Positions 1-7,026 of a stretch of 22,956 nt of DNA are shown here, piece by piece. Positions within the stretch are counted from its first letter, which is position 1; each line of letters begins with the position of its first letter. This DNA is from an uncultured Acinetobacter sp. (GTDB lineage Bacteria > Cyanobacteriota > Vampirovibrionia > Gastranaerophilales > Gastranaerophilaceae): positions 1 to 22,956 of the forward strand of contig CAMORE010000016.1 of the NCBI GenBank assembly GCA_946623365.1. Reading direction: 5' to 3'. A program made the position numbers and the translations under genes. The notes under the pieces were generated by a model. The model was not told the origin of the DNA, did not search any database, and was given only the letters and a program-made list of their open reading frames with translations.

Positions 1-522
1 TCAAGACTTGTTGACCAAAAGGGTTTGGATTTGATAAGACAGGTGGAAAATGATTTAAGATATTTGGATGCGGATTTTATTTTCTTGGGAACAGGTGATA
101 AGTCATACGAAAACTTGTTTATATGGTTATCAAATAATACGCCGAATATTCGAGCTTATGTAGGATACAGGGGAGATTTAGCAAATCAAATATATGCCGG
201 AAGTGATTTCTTCTTGATGCCAAGCAAATTTGAGCCTTGCGGATTATCTCAACTCATTGCAATGCGCTATGGTTCGCTTCCAATAGTAAGAGCTACCGGA
301 GGTCTGGAAGATACAGTAACAGGATATCCGCTTGATAACTCAACAGGTTTCAAATTCTGGGGTTATGACGGTTGGGCAATGAAGGATGCTATAAATTGTG
401 CATTATATGTTTATAAAGATAAATACACTTTTAATGCAATGCGAAAATCTGCAATGAATGCTGATTTTAGTTGGAAAGAAAGTGCTAAAAAGTATTTGGA
501 AATGTATAAAAGCCTTGTATAG
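1..522 (+). CDS. glgA: Glycogen (starch) synthase, C-terminal part only
   Basis: ADP-glucose:glucan glucosyltransferase of family GT5, which extends alpha-1,4-glucan chains in glycogen synthesis. The reading frame is open at base 1 and starts upstream of the window, so only the last 173 residues are visible. The first visible residues (SRLVDQKGLDLI) match the family's conserved block at the start of the C-terminal Rossmann domain. The nucleotide-sugar site is present: FEPCGLSQL at about nt 229-255, then YGSLPIVRATGGLEDTV. The C-terminal helix ends KKYLEMYKSLV. A TTG at nt 25 is internal and not a start. The gene converges on purA with a shared terminator between them. The family call is secure; what lies upstream is unknown. 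Confidence 0.95.
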   Translation, partial: SRLVDQKGLDLIRQVENDLRYLDADFIFLGTGDKSYENLFIWLSNNTPNIRAYVGYRGDLANQIYAGSDFFLMPSKFEPCGLSQLIAMRYGSLPIVRATGGLEDTVTGYPLDNSTGFKFWGYDGWAMKDAINCALYVYKDKYTFNAMRKSAMNADFSWKESAKKYLEMYKSLV

Positions 523-530
523 GTTAACAA

Positions 531-566
531 AAAAGAAGAAACTTGAACAAAGTTTCTTCTTTTTTT
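531..566. terminator. Bidirectional intrinsic terminator between glgA and purA
   Basis: A 12-bp perfect stem (533-544 with 550-561) around a 5-nt loop is flanked by an A-run and a T-run, so both strands read as hairpin plus U-tract. It sits 8 nt after the glgA stop and about 20 nt after the purA stop and fits termination of both convergent transcripts. Confidence 0.9.
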
Positions 567-583
567 ATTGTTTTACATTTTAA

Positions 584-1864
584 CTAATGCTCAATAAAAA
601 TAGTTTGCTCTCTATCAGGTCCCACGCTGATTATACCGATAGGCGCTCCTATTAAATCCTCTACTCGTGCAATATATTTTTTTGCGTTTTCAGGTAAATC
701 TTCGTATCTTCTAATATCGCTTAATGAAGTTTTCCATCCCGGCAGGGGTTCATAAATAGGTTCTAAATACTTATGAATAAATACGTCTGTCGGATATGTC
801 GTGTAAACTTTATCATTTCTGCAATCTTTATACGCAGTACAAACTTTGATTTCATCAAAGTCATCAAAAACATCAATTTTAGTTAGAGCAACTTTTGTTA
901 TTCCTCCAACTAAAACGGCGTATTTCATAATTACAGAATCAAACCATCCGCATCTTCTTGGTCTTCCTGTTGTTACACCGAATTCATGCCCAACTTCCTG
1001 TATCTTCTTACCGGTTTCATCAGTAAGCTCGGTGACGAAAGGCCCTTCTCCTACTCTGGTTACATAAGCTTTAGAAACACCTACAACCTCTTGAATTACG
1101 GTAGGTCCATAACCGCTTCCGGTTGAAGCTCCGCCGCCAATAGGGTTAGAGCTTGTAACAAAGGGATATGTTCCATAATCTACATCCAACATTACGCCTT
1201 GCGCGCCTTCAAACAGGATTGTTCGGTCTTTGTATCTGTTGAGCATGTCCTGCCAATCAAATGCTACATATGGTTTAAACAATTCTGCATACTTCTCACA
1301 CAGAGAAATAATACAATCTTTTGTATAAGGTTCAAGACCATAAACTTTTTCAAGCTGTTTATTTTTTATCGGAAGTATCATATCCAGTTTTTCGCTTAAG
1401 GCTTCATATGAATATAAATCTTGAATTTTTAATCCGATTCTTTGCATTTTATCAGTATAAGTCGGACCGATACCGCGCTTTGTTGTTCCGATTTTACCTT
1501 TTCCTGCGTGGGCTTCGCTATAACCGTCAACTTCAATGTGATATGGCATTGTGATGGAAGCAAGCGGAGAAATTTTTAAATTTTTAAAATCTACGCCTTG
1601 AGATTTTAATTCATTAAACTCTTTTTCAAATGACTCAGGATGTATAACAGTACCTGCGCCGATAAAACAGACTGTATCTTTGTATAAAATGCCTGACGGT
1701 ATAAGATGAAATTTATAAGTTTGACCTCCTGCAACAACAGTATGCCCTGCATTGCAACCACCTTGATACCTGATTATTAAATCAGCTTTTTCAGCCAGCA
1801 AATCAGTTATTTTTGCCTTTCCTTCGTCGCCCCATTGTGCACCTATAACAACCGTATTTTTCAT
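584..1864 (-). CDS. purA: Adenylosuccinate synthetase
   Basis: GTP-dependent ligation of IMP and aspartate to adenylosuccinate, the first committed step from IMP to AMP. Full length at 426 residues. The N-terminus aligns residue for residue with the E. coli P-loop region: GAQWGDEGK at 8-16, GCNAGHTVV at about 36-44, then STGSGYGPT, VTRVGEGPF and TTGRPRRCGWFD further on. Residue 17, normally glycine in the GDEGKGK loop, is alanine here (codon GCA), while both lysines K16 and K18 remain. The ATG has GGGGAG (1870-1875) 5 nt upstream. A terminator hairpin lies just upstream (1917-1939), so purA probably has its own promoter in the short gap, although I could not identify a clear one. The enzyme is expected to be active. 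Confidence 0.97.
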   Translation of the reverse strand: MKNTVVIGAQWGDEGKAKITDLLAEKADLIIRYQGGCNAGHTVVAGGQTYKFHLIPSGILYKDTVCFIGAGTVIHPESFEKEFNELKSQGVDFKNLKISPLASITMPYHIEVDGYSEAHAGKGKIGTTKRGIGPTYTDKMQRIGLKIQDLYSYEALSEKLDMILPIKNKQLEKVYGLEPYTKDCIISLCEKYAELFKPYVAFDWQDMLNRYKDRTILFEGAQGVMLDVDYGTYPFVTSSNPIGGGASTGSGYGPTVIQEVVGVSKAYVTRVGEGPFVTELTDETGKKIQEVGHEFGVTTGRPRRCGWFDSVIMKYAVLVGGITKVALTKIDVFDDFDEIKVCTAYKDCRNDKVYTTYPTDVFIHKYLEPIYEPLPGWKTSLSDIRRYEDLPENAKKYIARVEDLIGAPIGIISVGPDREQTIFIEH

Positions 1865-1916
1865 TTTTACTCCCCGCAGTCAAATATCATTTGGTTATAC
1901 CAATTTTATACAGAAC

Positions 1917-1939
1917 AAAAAAACCGATTTACTAATCGG
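1917..1939 (-). terminator. Intrinsic terminator after the small cysteine protein gene
   Basis: On the minus strand a 6-bp stem (CCGATT/AATCGG, 1934-1939 with 1924-1929) with a 4-nt loop is followed directly by seven T (1923-1917). It lies about 18 nt past the stop of the small gene ending at 1957 and should separate the nfnA transcript from purA. Confidence 0.85.
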
Positions 1940-1956
1940 CATTTTTGTAACATAAC

Positions 1957-2151
1957 CTACTGTTGAGCCTGTTTTGCAGCTCGCTGTTTTGCTTGTACAT
2001 CAAGCATTGAATTATGTGCCATCATATATACAGAGCAAATCTTATAATTTTTTAAGTACCAAGCACAGTTTTCTTGCATACATACAATCTCGACCTGTGA
2101 GCCTACACTCATTAGGGGACATAAAGGTATTGCTTTTTCATCCGATGCCAT
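1957..2151 (-). CDS. Small four-cysteine protein, unknown function
   Basis: 64 residues. I do not recognise a named family. Four cysteines (C11, C24, C29, C39) are spaced CX12CX4CX9C, with CPLMS at 11-15 and CAWYLKNYKIC at 29-39. The C-terminal 15 residues are a lysine/glutamine/alanine helix. The pattern suggests a small zinc- or iron-binding domain, but that is inference. The ATG is preceded by AGGAG at a spacing of about 8 nt, and that site overlaps the end of the upstream nfnA gene (15-nt gap), so the two are co-transcribed and share the downstream terminator. The good ribosome-binding site, operon position and dedicated terminator argue that this short gene is real. A role alongside NfnA, for example as a redox or regulatory partner, is possible but unproven. 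Confidence 0.75.
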   Translation of the reverse strand: MASDEKAIPLCPLMSVGSQVEIVCMQENCAWYLKNYKICSVYMMAHNSMLDVQAKQRAAKQAQQ

Positions 2152-2166
2152 CTGTTATCTCCTATT

Positions 2167-3003
2167 TTATTTTGCCATTTTTAATAAATTACAATTTTCT
2201 GAACGTCTGCGTTCTTCATCTTTATATATTTTAGTTCTGTTTATAACTTCATCAAAATCTATTTCGTGAGCATTAAAGTCAGGTCCGTCAACGCAAGCGA
2301 ATTTTGTTTTACCGCCGACAGTTACTCTGCATGCACCGCACATGCCGGTACCATCTACCATAATCGGATTCATACTGGCTTCAGTATAAATTCCTTTATC
2401 TCTTGTCATATTTGCAACAGCTCTCATCATAGGCATAGGACCAACGGCTATAGCATAATCAACTTTTTCTTGGTGCATAATTCTTTCAAGAACCTGAGTA
2501 ACAAAACCTTTTTCTCCCAATGTACCGTCATCAGTAGTAATAAATAGTTCTGAGCAGGCATCTTTCATTTTGTCCTGCCAAAATATTAAATCCTTTGTTC
2601 TTGCGCCCATAATCATATATACTTTGTTACCTGCTTCTTTAAAAGCTTTGGCAATCAGGTAACAAGGAGCTGCTCCATATCCACCGGCAAGACAAACCAC
2701 TGTACCATAGTTTTTTATATGAGTAGGTTGTCCTAAAGGCCCTACTATATCTACCAGTTCATCACCTACATTTAATTGTGCCAGTTTTTTTGTAGAATAT
2801 CCGACAGCCATAAATACAAGTGTTAATGCACCGGAACGCTTATCAATATCTGCAATCGTAAGAGGTACTCTTTCTCCGTTTTCCTCTGCTCTAAATATTA
2901 TAAACTGTCCTGCTTTTGCATTTTTAACAACATACGGCGCTTCAACAGTAATTTCATACTGATTCGGACATAACTCTTTTTTGGATAAAATTTTGTAACC
3001 CAT
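2167..3003 (-). CDS. nfnA: NfnA-type FAD/[2Fe-2S] ferredoxin-NAD(P) reductase subunit (PyrK/SudB-like)
   Basis: Flavoprotein subunit of the family comprising NfnA (electron-bifurcating NADH-dependent ferredoxin:NADP oxidoreductase), SudB and PyrK. 278 residues, full length. Domains in order: ferredoxin-reductase-type FAD barrel (about 1-95, with RVPLTI at 45-50 in the flavin-binding position); NAD(P)-binding domain (about 100-210, with AGGYGAAP at 106-113); C-terminal [2Fe-2S] segment with D217, C222, C225 and C237 in VDGTGMCGAC and FACVDGP. One aspartate plus three cysteines is the ligand set known for NfnA. The usual partner, the large GltA-like NfnB subunit, is not on either side, which is unusual because the two are commonly adjacent or fused. 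A promoter lies just upstream, and a small four-cysteine gene follows in the same unit. PyrK of dihydroorotate dehydrogenase is the main alternative, but the C-terminus fits NfnA/SudB better. Confidence 0.9.
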   Translation of the reverse strand: MGYKILSKKELCPNQYEITVEAPYVVKNAKAGQFIIFRAEENGERVPLTIADIDKRSGALTLVFMAVGYSTKKLAQLNVGDELVDIVGPLGQPTHIKNYGTVVCLAGGYGAAPCYLIAKAFKEAGNKVYMIMGARTKDLIFWQDKMKDACSELFITTDDGTLGEKGFVTQVLERIMHQEKVDYAIAVGPMPMMRAVANMTRDKGIYTEASMNPIMVDGTGMCGACRVTVGGKTKFACVDGPDFNAHEIDFDEVINRTKIYKDEERRRSENCNLLKMAK

Positions 3004-3032
3004 ACCTCAAAAACTCTTCTTTTACATTGAAT

Positions 3033-3061
3033 ATATTACAACAAAAGTATATATAATTCAA
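3033..3061 (-). promoter_or_regulatory. Sigma-70-type promoter of nfnA
   Basis: On the minus strand, TTGAAT (3061-3056), a 17-nt spacer, then TAATAT (3038-3033). The predicted start is near 3026, giving a leader of about 20 nt that contains the purine-rich AAGAAGAG ahead of the ATG. Confidence 0.65.
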
Positions 3062-3126
3062 TAACATTAATATTTATATTAATATTATGCAATTTAATAC
3101 TTTCTTATAATATTTTAAAGATGTTA

Positions 3127-5271
3127 TTATGTTTGAAACATCATATTTTTAAAATTCTCCAAAAATTCTTTTGTATATAAAAAGCCTAAATGAGCACCGC
3201 AATTTATACAAATTAGATTTTCACCCGCTATATTTTTTAATTTTTTTATCTGTTCTTTATTTATAAAATAGTCATCAATGCTTTCATATATTTTATAATT
3301 GTTACTTGTCATCAAATATTCTCGCAAAGAATATAGAGAAGATTTGTTGTATATTTCCGATTCCGCATCAGTTTGATTACTGCCGTTAATGCCCAATCCC
3401 AGATACTTTTCCGCATAGTCATGATAACTCATATTATTAATCATTTTATAAATATCAGATTTTTTATCTTTTGGATTTTTTTCCAGTGTGAAAATTATAT
3501 CAGAGAGTTTCTGCCTGAGAATAAATGTTGTAATCAGTTTACCTTCTTCATCTGAAAACGGCAACTTATCTATTTTGAACATTTTTTCATCTTTCAAATC
3601 ATATAATTGTAATATTTTCGCAGCAGTTAATGCTGTTTTATCTTTAACTTCATCGGAATTTTTATCAAATTCATCACTATTTTTGTCTAACTGCTCAAGA
3701 GCGTATTTCAATTCTATAGGCGGAGAAATAGCAATATATTTATTTATGTTTAGTATGTTATTTTTATTTTCTTCATTTGCAACAAATAAAGCTGCAACTG
3801 CACCAAAAGATGTTCCGACAACAATTTTTTTGCTCGGCGCAATTGAATATTTTTCACCAAGTCTGTCTAATATTTTTGCACTTACTTCTCTTACATAAGG
3901 AGCATCTTTATATGGTATTCCGGGGGCAAAGCCTTCAGGCATGCTTTTTACAAATTCCCAATGAAAGTGGCTTCCCTGCATAACAACGGAGTATCCGTTA
4001 TCATAAAACATTTTTCCGAATACAAGAGAATGATGATTCCCTATTCCTTCTCCTATTGACGGATATAGAAATACAACTGGTGCAGTTTTGTCTTTTTGCA
4101 ATATGTATTTGAACTTATATGGCACATTACTGCCGTCCACAGTTATAGAGTCTGTTTTAATTCGCCTAGCGAAACTTCTGTTCCAAATAGAGATTTCATT
4201 CCATATGGACTTATCTATGGATTTATCGTCAAAAAGAGCCGTTTTCATAGAATCAATTATCGGAGTTTGGGTCTTGTAGCCGTCAATTATTATATCTGCT
4301 TTAAGAGAATCCGCCAATGGTAAAATATTACCGATATCAGAAGAAAATCCTGTCGGATGTTCATTATCCGGAATATTATTAAAAGAAAATTTATCATTTG
4401 TAATATTCTCTTCTTCAATAAGTTTTTCCGCTTTTTCTGTTAATCCATCTTCAATAAGTTCTTTTTCTTCCGTAACAAGTTTTTGTCTGTCAAAATTGGA
4501 ATTTTTTATGTAATTTTCTATGCCAAAAAGCTTTTTATGAATATCATAAGGATCAGCATAAGTTGTTTCTATCAAATGTGCAAGCGGCTGCATATAGGAT
4601 GTTCTGTTAAGCATCAAACCGAACTTTACAATAGAAGTGATAGGAGAGGCTAAATAAACTGAAGGATCGAGAGCTGCTTCTAAAGCACGTCCGCACAAAG
4701 AACGCGGAGTGCAAGAATGCAGACAAGGCATTACAAGATAGGAGCCTGAACCCATTTTGCATTTACACAAAGCTTGTTCCATATTTTCATTAGTCGGTTT
4801 TATTTTAAAAATTTTGTCTGCCGGATCAAATAAGCCTCCAAGACCAAGGGTGGAATTTGTTAAAAATCTGATAGTTTCTTGTTTAATACCTTTTCCGTCC
4901 CTTTGTATAATACAGCTTGCCAGTCGTTTTGGGTACTCAATGTTATTATATGCATCTCTGATTCTATCAATACCAAATTTAGGCATAATAGATGACCAAA
5001 TTATATGAATAGGTTTCGCAACATATTTATTTAATTTCATATTCAAGTTAAACATTTTTCGATTAAATTTTTCATGTTTATCATCTCCGACATACATTTT
5101 TGCGTAATCAGGATATTTATCTTGTTGAGTAGTTTCTACAGCCTGTACGTCAATAGAATTGTTGTTATAAATTTCTTCCCCAAAAACAGCGTAGTTAGGA
5201 TAATTGATTGATAATATTTGCATAAAAGCAAATGTTATTATCAAAAATGATGATATCTTTTTATTTTTCAA
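3127..5271 (-). CDS. MlaA/VacJ-like domain fused to an alpha/beta hydrolase
   Basis: 714 residues, two recognisable domains in one chain. Residues 1-31 look like a signal peptide. There is no cysteine in that stretch, so unlike typical MlaA it is not an obvious lipoprotein. Residues about 64-250 match MlaA/VacJ, the outer-membrane protein that removes phospholipid from the outer leaflet: HEKFNRKMFNLN, FLTNSTLGLGGLFDPAD (136-152) and GSGSYLVMPCL. Five cysteines cluster at 169-193. A hydrophilic linker (about 255-370) leads to an alpha/beta hydrolase of the YheT type: VVFLYPSIGEG, nucleophile elbow GTSFG (S488), candidate acid D666 or D667, and CGAHLGF with H694. The start is TTG with AGGAG 7 nt upstream; the first in-frame ATG (residue 17) would lose the signal peptide. 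The inferred role is phospholipid removal combined with lipid or ester hydrolysis in the envelope. The substrate is unknown. Confidence 0.85.
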   Translation of the reverse strand: MKNKKISSFLIITFAFMQILSINYPNYAVFGEEIYNNNSIDVQAVETTQQDKYPDYAKMYVGDDKHEKFNRKMFNLNMKLNKYVAKPIHIIWSSIMPKFGIDRIRDAYNNIEYPKRLASCIIQRDGKGIKQETIRFLTNSTLGLGGLFDPADKIFKIKPTNENMEQALCKCKMGSGSYLVMPCLHSCTPRSLCGRALEAALDPSVYLASPITSIVKFGLMLNRTSYMQPLAHLIETTYADPYDIHKKLFGIENYIKNSNFDRQKLVTEEKELIEDGLTEKAEKLIEEENITNDKFSFNNIPDNEHPTGFSSDIGNILPLADSLKADIIIDGYKTQTPIIDSMKTALFDDKSIDKSIWNEISIWNRSFARRIKTDSITVDGSNVPYKFKYILQKDKTAPVVFLYPSIGEGIGNHHSLVFGKMFYDNGYSVVMQGSHFHWEFVKSMPEGFAPGIPYKDAPYVREVSAKILDRLGEKYSIAPSKKIVVGTSFGAVAALFVANEENKNNILNINKYIAISPPIELKYALEQLDKNSDEFDKNSDEVKDKTALTAAKILQLYDLKDEKMFKIDKLPFSDEEGKLITTFILRQKLSDIIFTLEKNPKDKKSDIYKMINNMSYHDYAEKYLGLGINGSNQTDAESEIYNKSSLYSLREYLMTSNNYKIYESIDDYFINKEQIKKLKNIAGENLICINCGAHLGFLYTKEFLENFKNMMFQT

Positions 5272-5320
5272 AACTTTTCTCCTTTTATACTTAATTTATT
5301 TTCAAAAAAGAAAAAAGTTT

Positions 5321-5326
5321 ATTATA
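5321..5326 (-). promoter_or_regulatory. -10 box of the MlaA-hydrolase gene
   Basis: A perfect TATAAT on the minus strand, about 50 nt before the TTG start. There is no convincing -35 box at 16-18 nt upstream (TTATTC is the best), so the promoter call rests on the -10 alone. Confidence 0.45.
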
Positions 5327-5448
5327 CATTAGGGTAATCAGTAGAATAATTATGAAAAATTAGCCACACATCTAATACACAATGTTTGTTTTTTTAAGTT
5401 AAATTAAATTATTAAATCTTTTTCATACTTCCAGCTATTCTTAATTCC

Positions 5449-5478
5449 GAGGATAAATATTTAATTTATCCTCTTTTT
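5449..5478 (+). terminator. Hairpin with plus-strand T-tail, no plus-strand gene before it
   Basis: A perfect 10-bp stem (5449-5458 with 5464-5473), a 5-nt loop, then TTTTT on the plus strand. On the minus strand the hairpin follows kdsC by about 38 nt but is trailed by GGAATTAAG, not a U-tract. By shape it terminates a plus-strand RNA, yet both neighbouring genes are on the minus strand. It could instead act as a 3' stabilising hairpin for kdsC. Confidence 0.5.
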
Positions 5479-5510
5479 CTGTGTTGAAAAGAATATTTAT
5501 AAAAATAAAT

Positions 5511-6047
5511 TTATCTGTTATTACCTTCACAAACTATGTATTCTTTTTCTATTCCTTGTGCTTCCAGAATAAAATCACATAGTTCTCTTACAGCTCCTTT
5601 TCCGCCGCCGTATACAGATTTAAAATTGCAAATTTCCTGAACCTCTTTTACTGCATCATTAGGACAACATGCCAAACCGACTTTCTCTAAAATACATATA
5701 TCCGGAAGGTCATCTCCCATATAAGAAACATTTTCATAGCTTAAGTTATATTTAGCCATAAGTTCTTCCAATGCCGGTAACTTATATTTATATCCTTGAT
5801 AAAGTTCGGTAAAATTAAGATTTTTTGCTCTGTGCTGAACAGTCCCGTTATTTCTTGCCGTTATAATGGCAGTAATAAATCCGGATTTATTCATTCTTAC
5901 AACCCCATGCCCGTCTTTTGCGTTAAATGTTTTATATTCTTTTCCGTCTTCATCATATGTAATACTACCGTCTGTCATAACTCCGTCAACATCAAAAACC
6001 AGCATTTTTATTTTCTTTGCTGCTTCTATAGCATTTTCTTTTGGCAT
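5511..6047 (-). CDS. kdsC: 3-deoxy-D-manno-octulosonate 8-phosphate phosphatase (KdsC)
   Basis: Small HAD-family phosphatase that dephosphorylates Kdo-8-phosphate in the cytoplasm, providing Kdo for lipopolysaccharide inner core. 178 residues, the usual length. HAD motif I is FDVDGVMTDG with nucleophile D19 and acid/base D21; motif II is IITARNN with T63; the motif III lysine lies in GYKYKLPALEEL (K86 or K88); motif IV is MGDDLPD with D112 and D113. The C-terminal GGGKGAVRELCDFIL is characteristic of KdsC and covers the active site of the neighbouring subunit in the tetramer. The ATG has GGAGG 9 nt upstream. It implies a Kdo-containing outer membrane and fits the neighbouring MlaA-domain gene. 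It is divergent from the amidohydrolase gene at 6127. Confidence 0.95.
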   Translation of the reverse strand: MPKENAIEAAKKIKMLVFDVDGVMTDGSITYDEDGKEYKTFNAKDGHGVVRMNKSGFITAIITARNNGTVQHRAKNLNFTELYQGYKYKLPALEELMAKYNLSYENVSYMGDDLPDICILEKVGLACCPNDAVKEVQEICNFKSVYGGGKGAVRELCDFILEAQGIEKEYIVCEGNNR

Positions 6048-6112
6048 ATAAAATATCCTCCAATATTGTTATATTGTATTACAAAAAGTAAAAATTAAAA
6101 CAGGTTTTATTG

Positions 6113-6118
6113 TATAAT
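6113..6118 (+). promoter_or_regulatory. -10 box immediately before the amidohydrolase ATG
   Basis: TATAAT ends 8 nt before the ATG at 6127, placing the expected transcription start at or within 1-2 nt of the start codon. No Shine-Dalgarno sequence is present and no clear -35 box is seen. Confidence 0.5.
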
Positions 6119-6126
6119 TGTTATTA

Positions 6127-6960
6127 ATGATTATAGATTCACATACACATTACGGACGTTTTTCTCAGTGGGGAGATTTTTCCCCCGAGTTTATTATTGA
6201 CATAATAGGAGATTGTGTTGATTACGCAATTTGTTCAAATCTTGAGGGAATTGACAGTCTTTATTTAAAAAGCGAGCTTGATTGCAATTTGGATATGATA
6301 AGAGCTGCAAAAAAATATAAAAAGCTGCTCCCGCTTGCGGTATGCCAGGTAGATAAATCTCTTGATATTCACGTAATGAGGCATTTACTAACTGAATATC
6401 CTCAATTTATCGGACTCAAGTTTCATCCGGAATGTGAAAAGCTTCCTGCAACTTCACCTAAATATGATAAGTATTTAGAGCTTGCAAGAAAATTTAAGAA
6501 ACCTTGTTTGTTTCATTCTGGTCATATAAAATCTCGTTTTTCATCACCGGCTTTAATATATGAAAAGGCTAAACAATTTCCGGATGTTCCGATTATATTG
6601 GGGCATTTATCCACCGGCCCGAGAGAATCACATAAAGAAGCAATAAAAATTCTTTTAAATTCTATACGTACTGAAAGTGCAACATTGTATTGCGATACTT
6701 CTTGGATAGATTTCGGAACCGGAAATTTAGAAGATGTTATTTTACTTATAAAAAAACTTAAAAATACTCCAAAAGGTGATTACACAAATCGTATTTTATG
6801 GGCATCTGATGCGCCTGTAGGAGATTTTAATCAGTCTAATGCTCTGTATCGTAAAAATTTAGATAATTTTAGAGTAAAAATCAGTTCATATTTTAATGAC
6901 GAGGAATTATTAAAAAAGCTATTATATTTCAATGTAAGAGATTTGTATGGTTTGTACTGA
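6127..6960 (+). CDS. Metal-dependent amidohydrolase (TIM-barrel, amidohydrolase-2 type)
   Basis: 277 residues from the ATG at 6127; an in-frame TTG at 6118 overlaps the -10 box and is rejected. The metal-ligand layout of the amidohydrolase superfamily is visible: DSHTH at 4-8 (H6, H8), GLKFHPE at 97-102, LFHSGH with H130, LGHLST with H160, and WASDAP with D228. This suits hydrolysis or decarboxylation of a small carboxylate or cyclic amide. The substrate cannot be read from sequence. The family includes decarboxylases such as ACMSD and uncharacterised hydrolases; TatD nucleases are related, but the GLKFHPE strand fits amidohydrolase-2 better. It lacks a signal peptide, so it is cytoplasmic. 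The M16 peptidase gene follows after 66 nt on the same strand and may share the transcript. The gene appears leaderless. Confidence 0.85.
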   Translation: MIIDSHTHYGRFSQWGDFSPEFIIDIIGDCVDYAICSNLEGIDSLYLKSELDCNLDMIRAAKKYKKLLPLAVCQVDKSLDIHVMRHLLTEYPQFIGLKFHPECEKLPATSPKYDKYLELARKFKKPCLFHSGHIKSRFSSPALIYEKAKQFPDVPIILGHLSTGPRESHKEAIKILLNSIRTESATLYCDTSWIDFGTGNLEDVILLIKKLKNTPKGDYTNRILWASDAPVGDFNQSNALYRKNLDNFRVKISSYFNDEELLKKLLYFNVRDLYGLY

Positions 6961-7026
6961 TAATTAAAAGATTAATTTTTCTTAACAATTGGTCAATTAT
7001 AAGAACATAAATGTTTTTATATATAT

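Noticed and set aside
3068..3087. AT-only hairpin (TAATATT/AATATTA) between the MlaA-hydrolase gene and nfnA
   Set aside because: Seven A-T pairs without a following U-tract; expected by chance in such AT-rich DNA, so not called a terminator.
3488..3898. 136-codon plus-strand ORF inside the MlaA-hydrolase gene
   Set aside because: Antisense to the hydrolase domain that carries clear catalytic motifs; product is a serine/phenylalanine/leucine-rich shadow.
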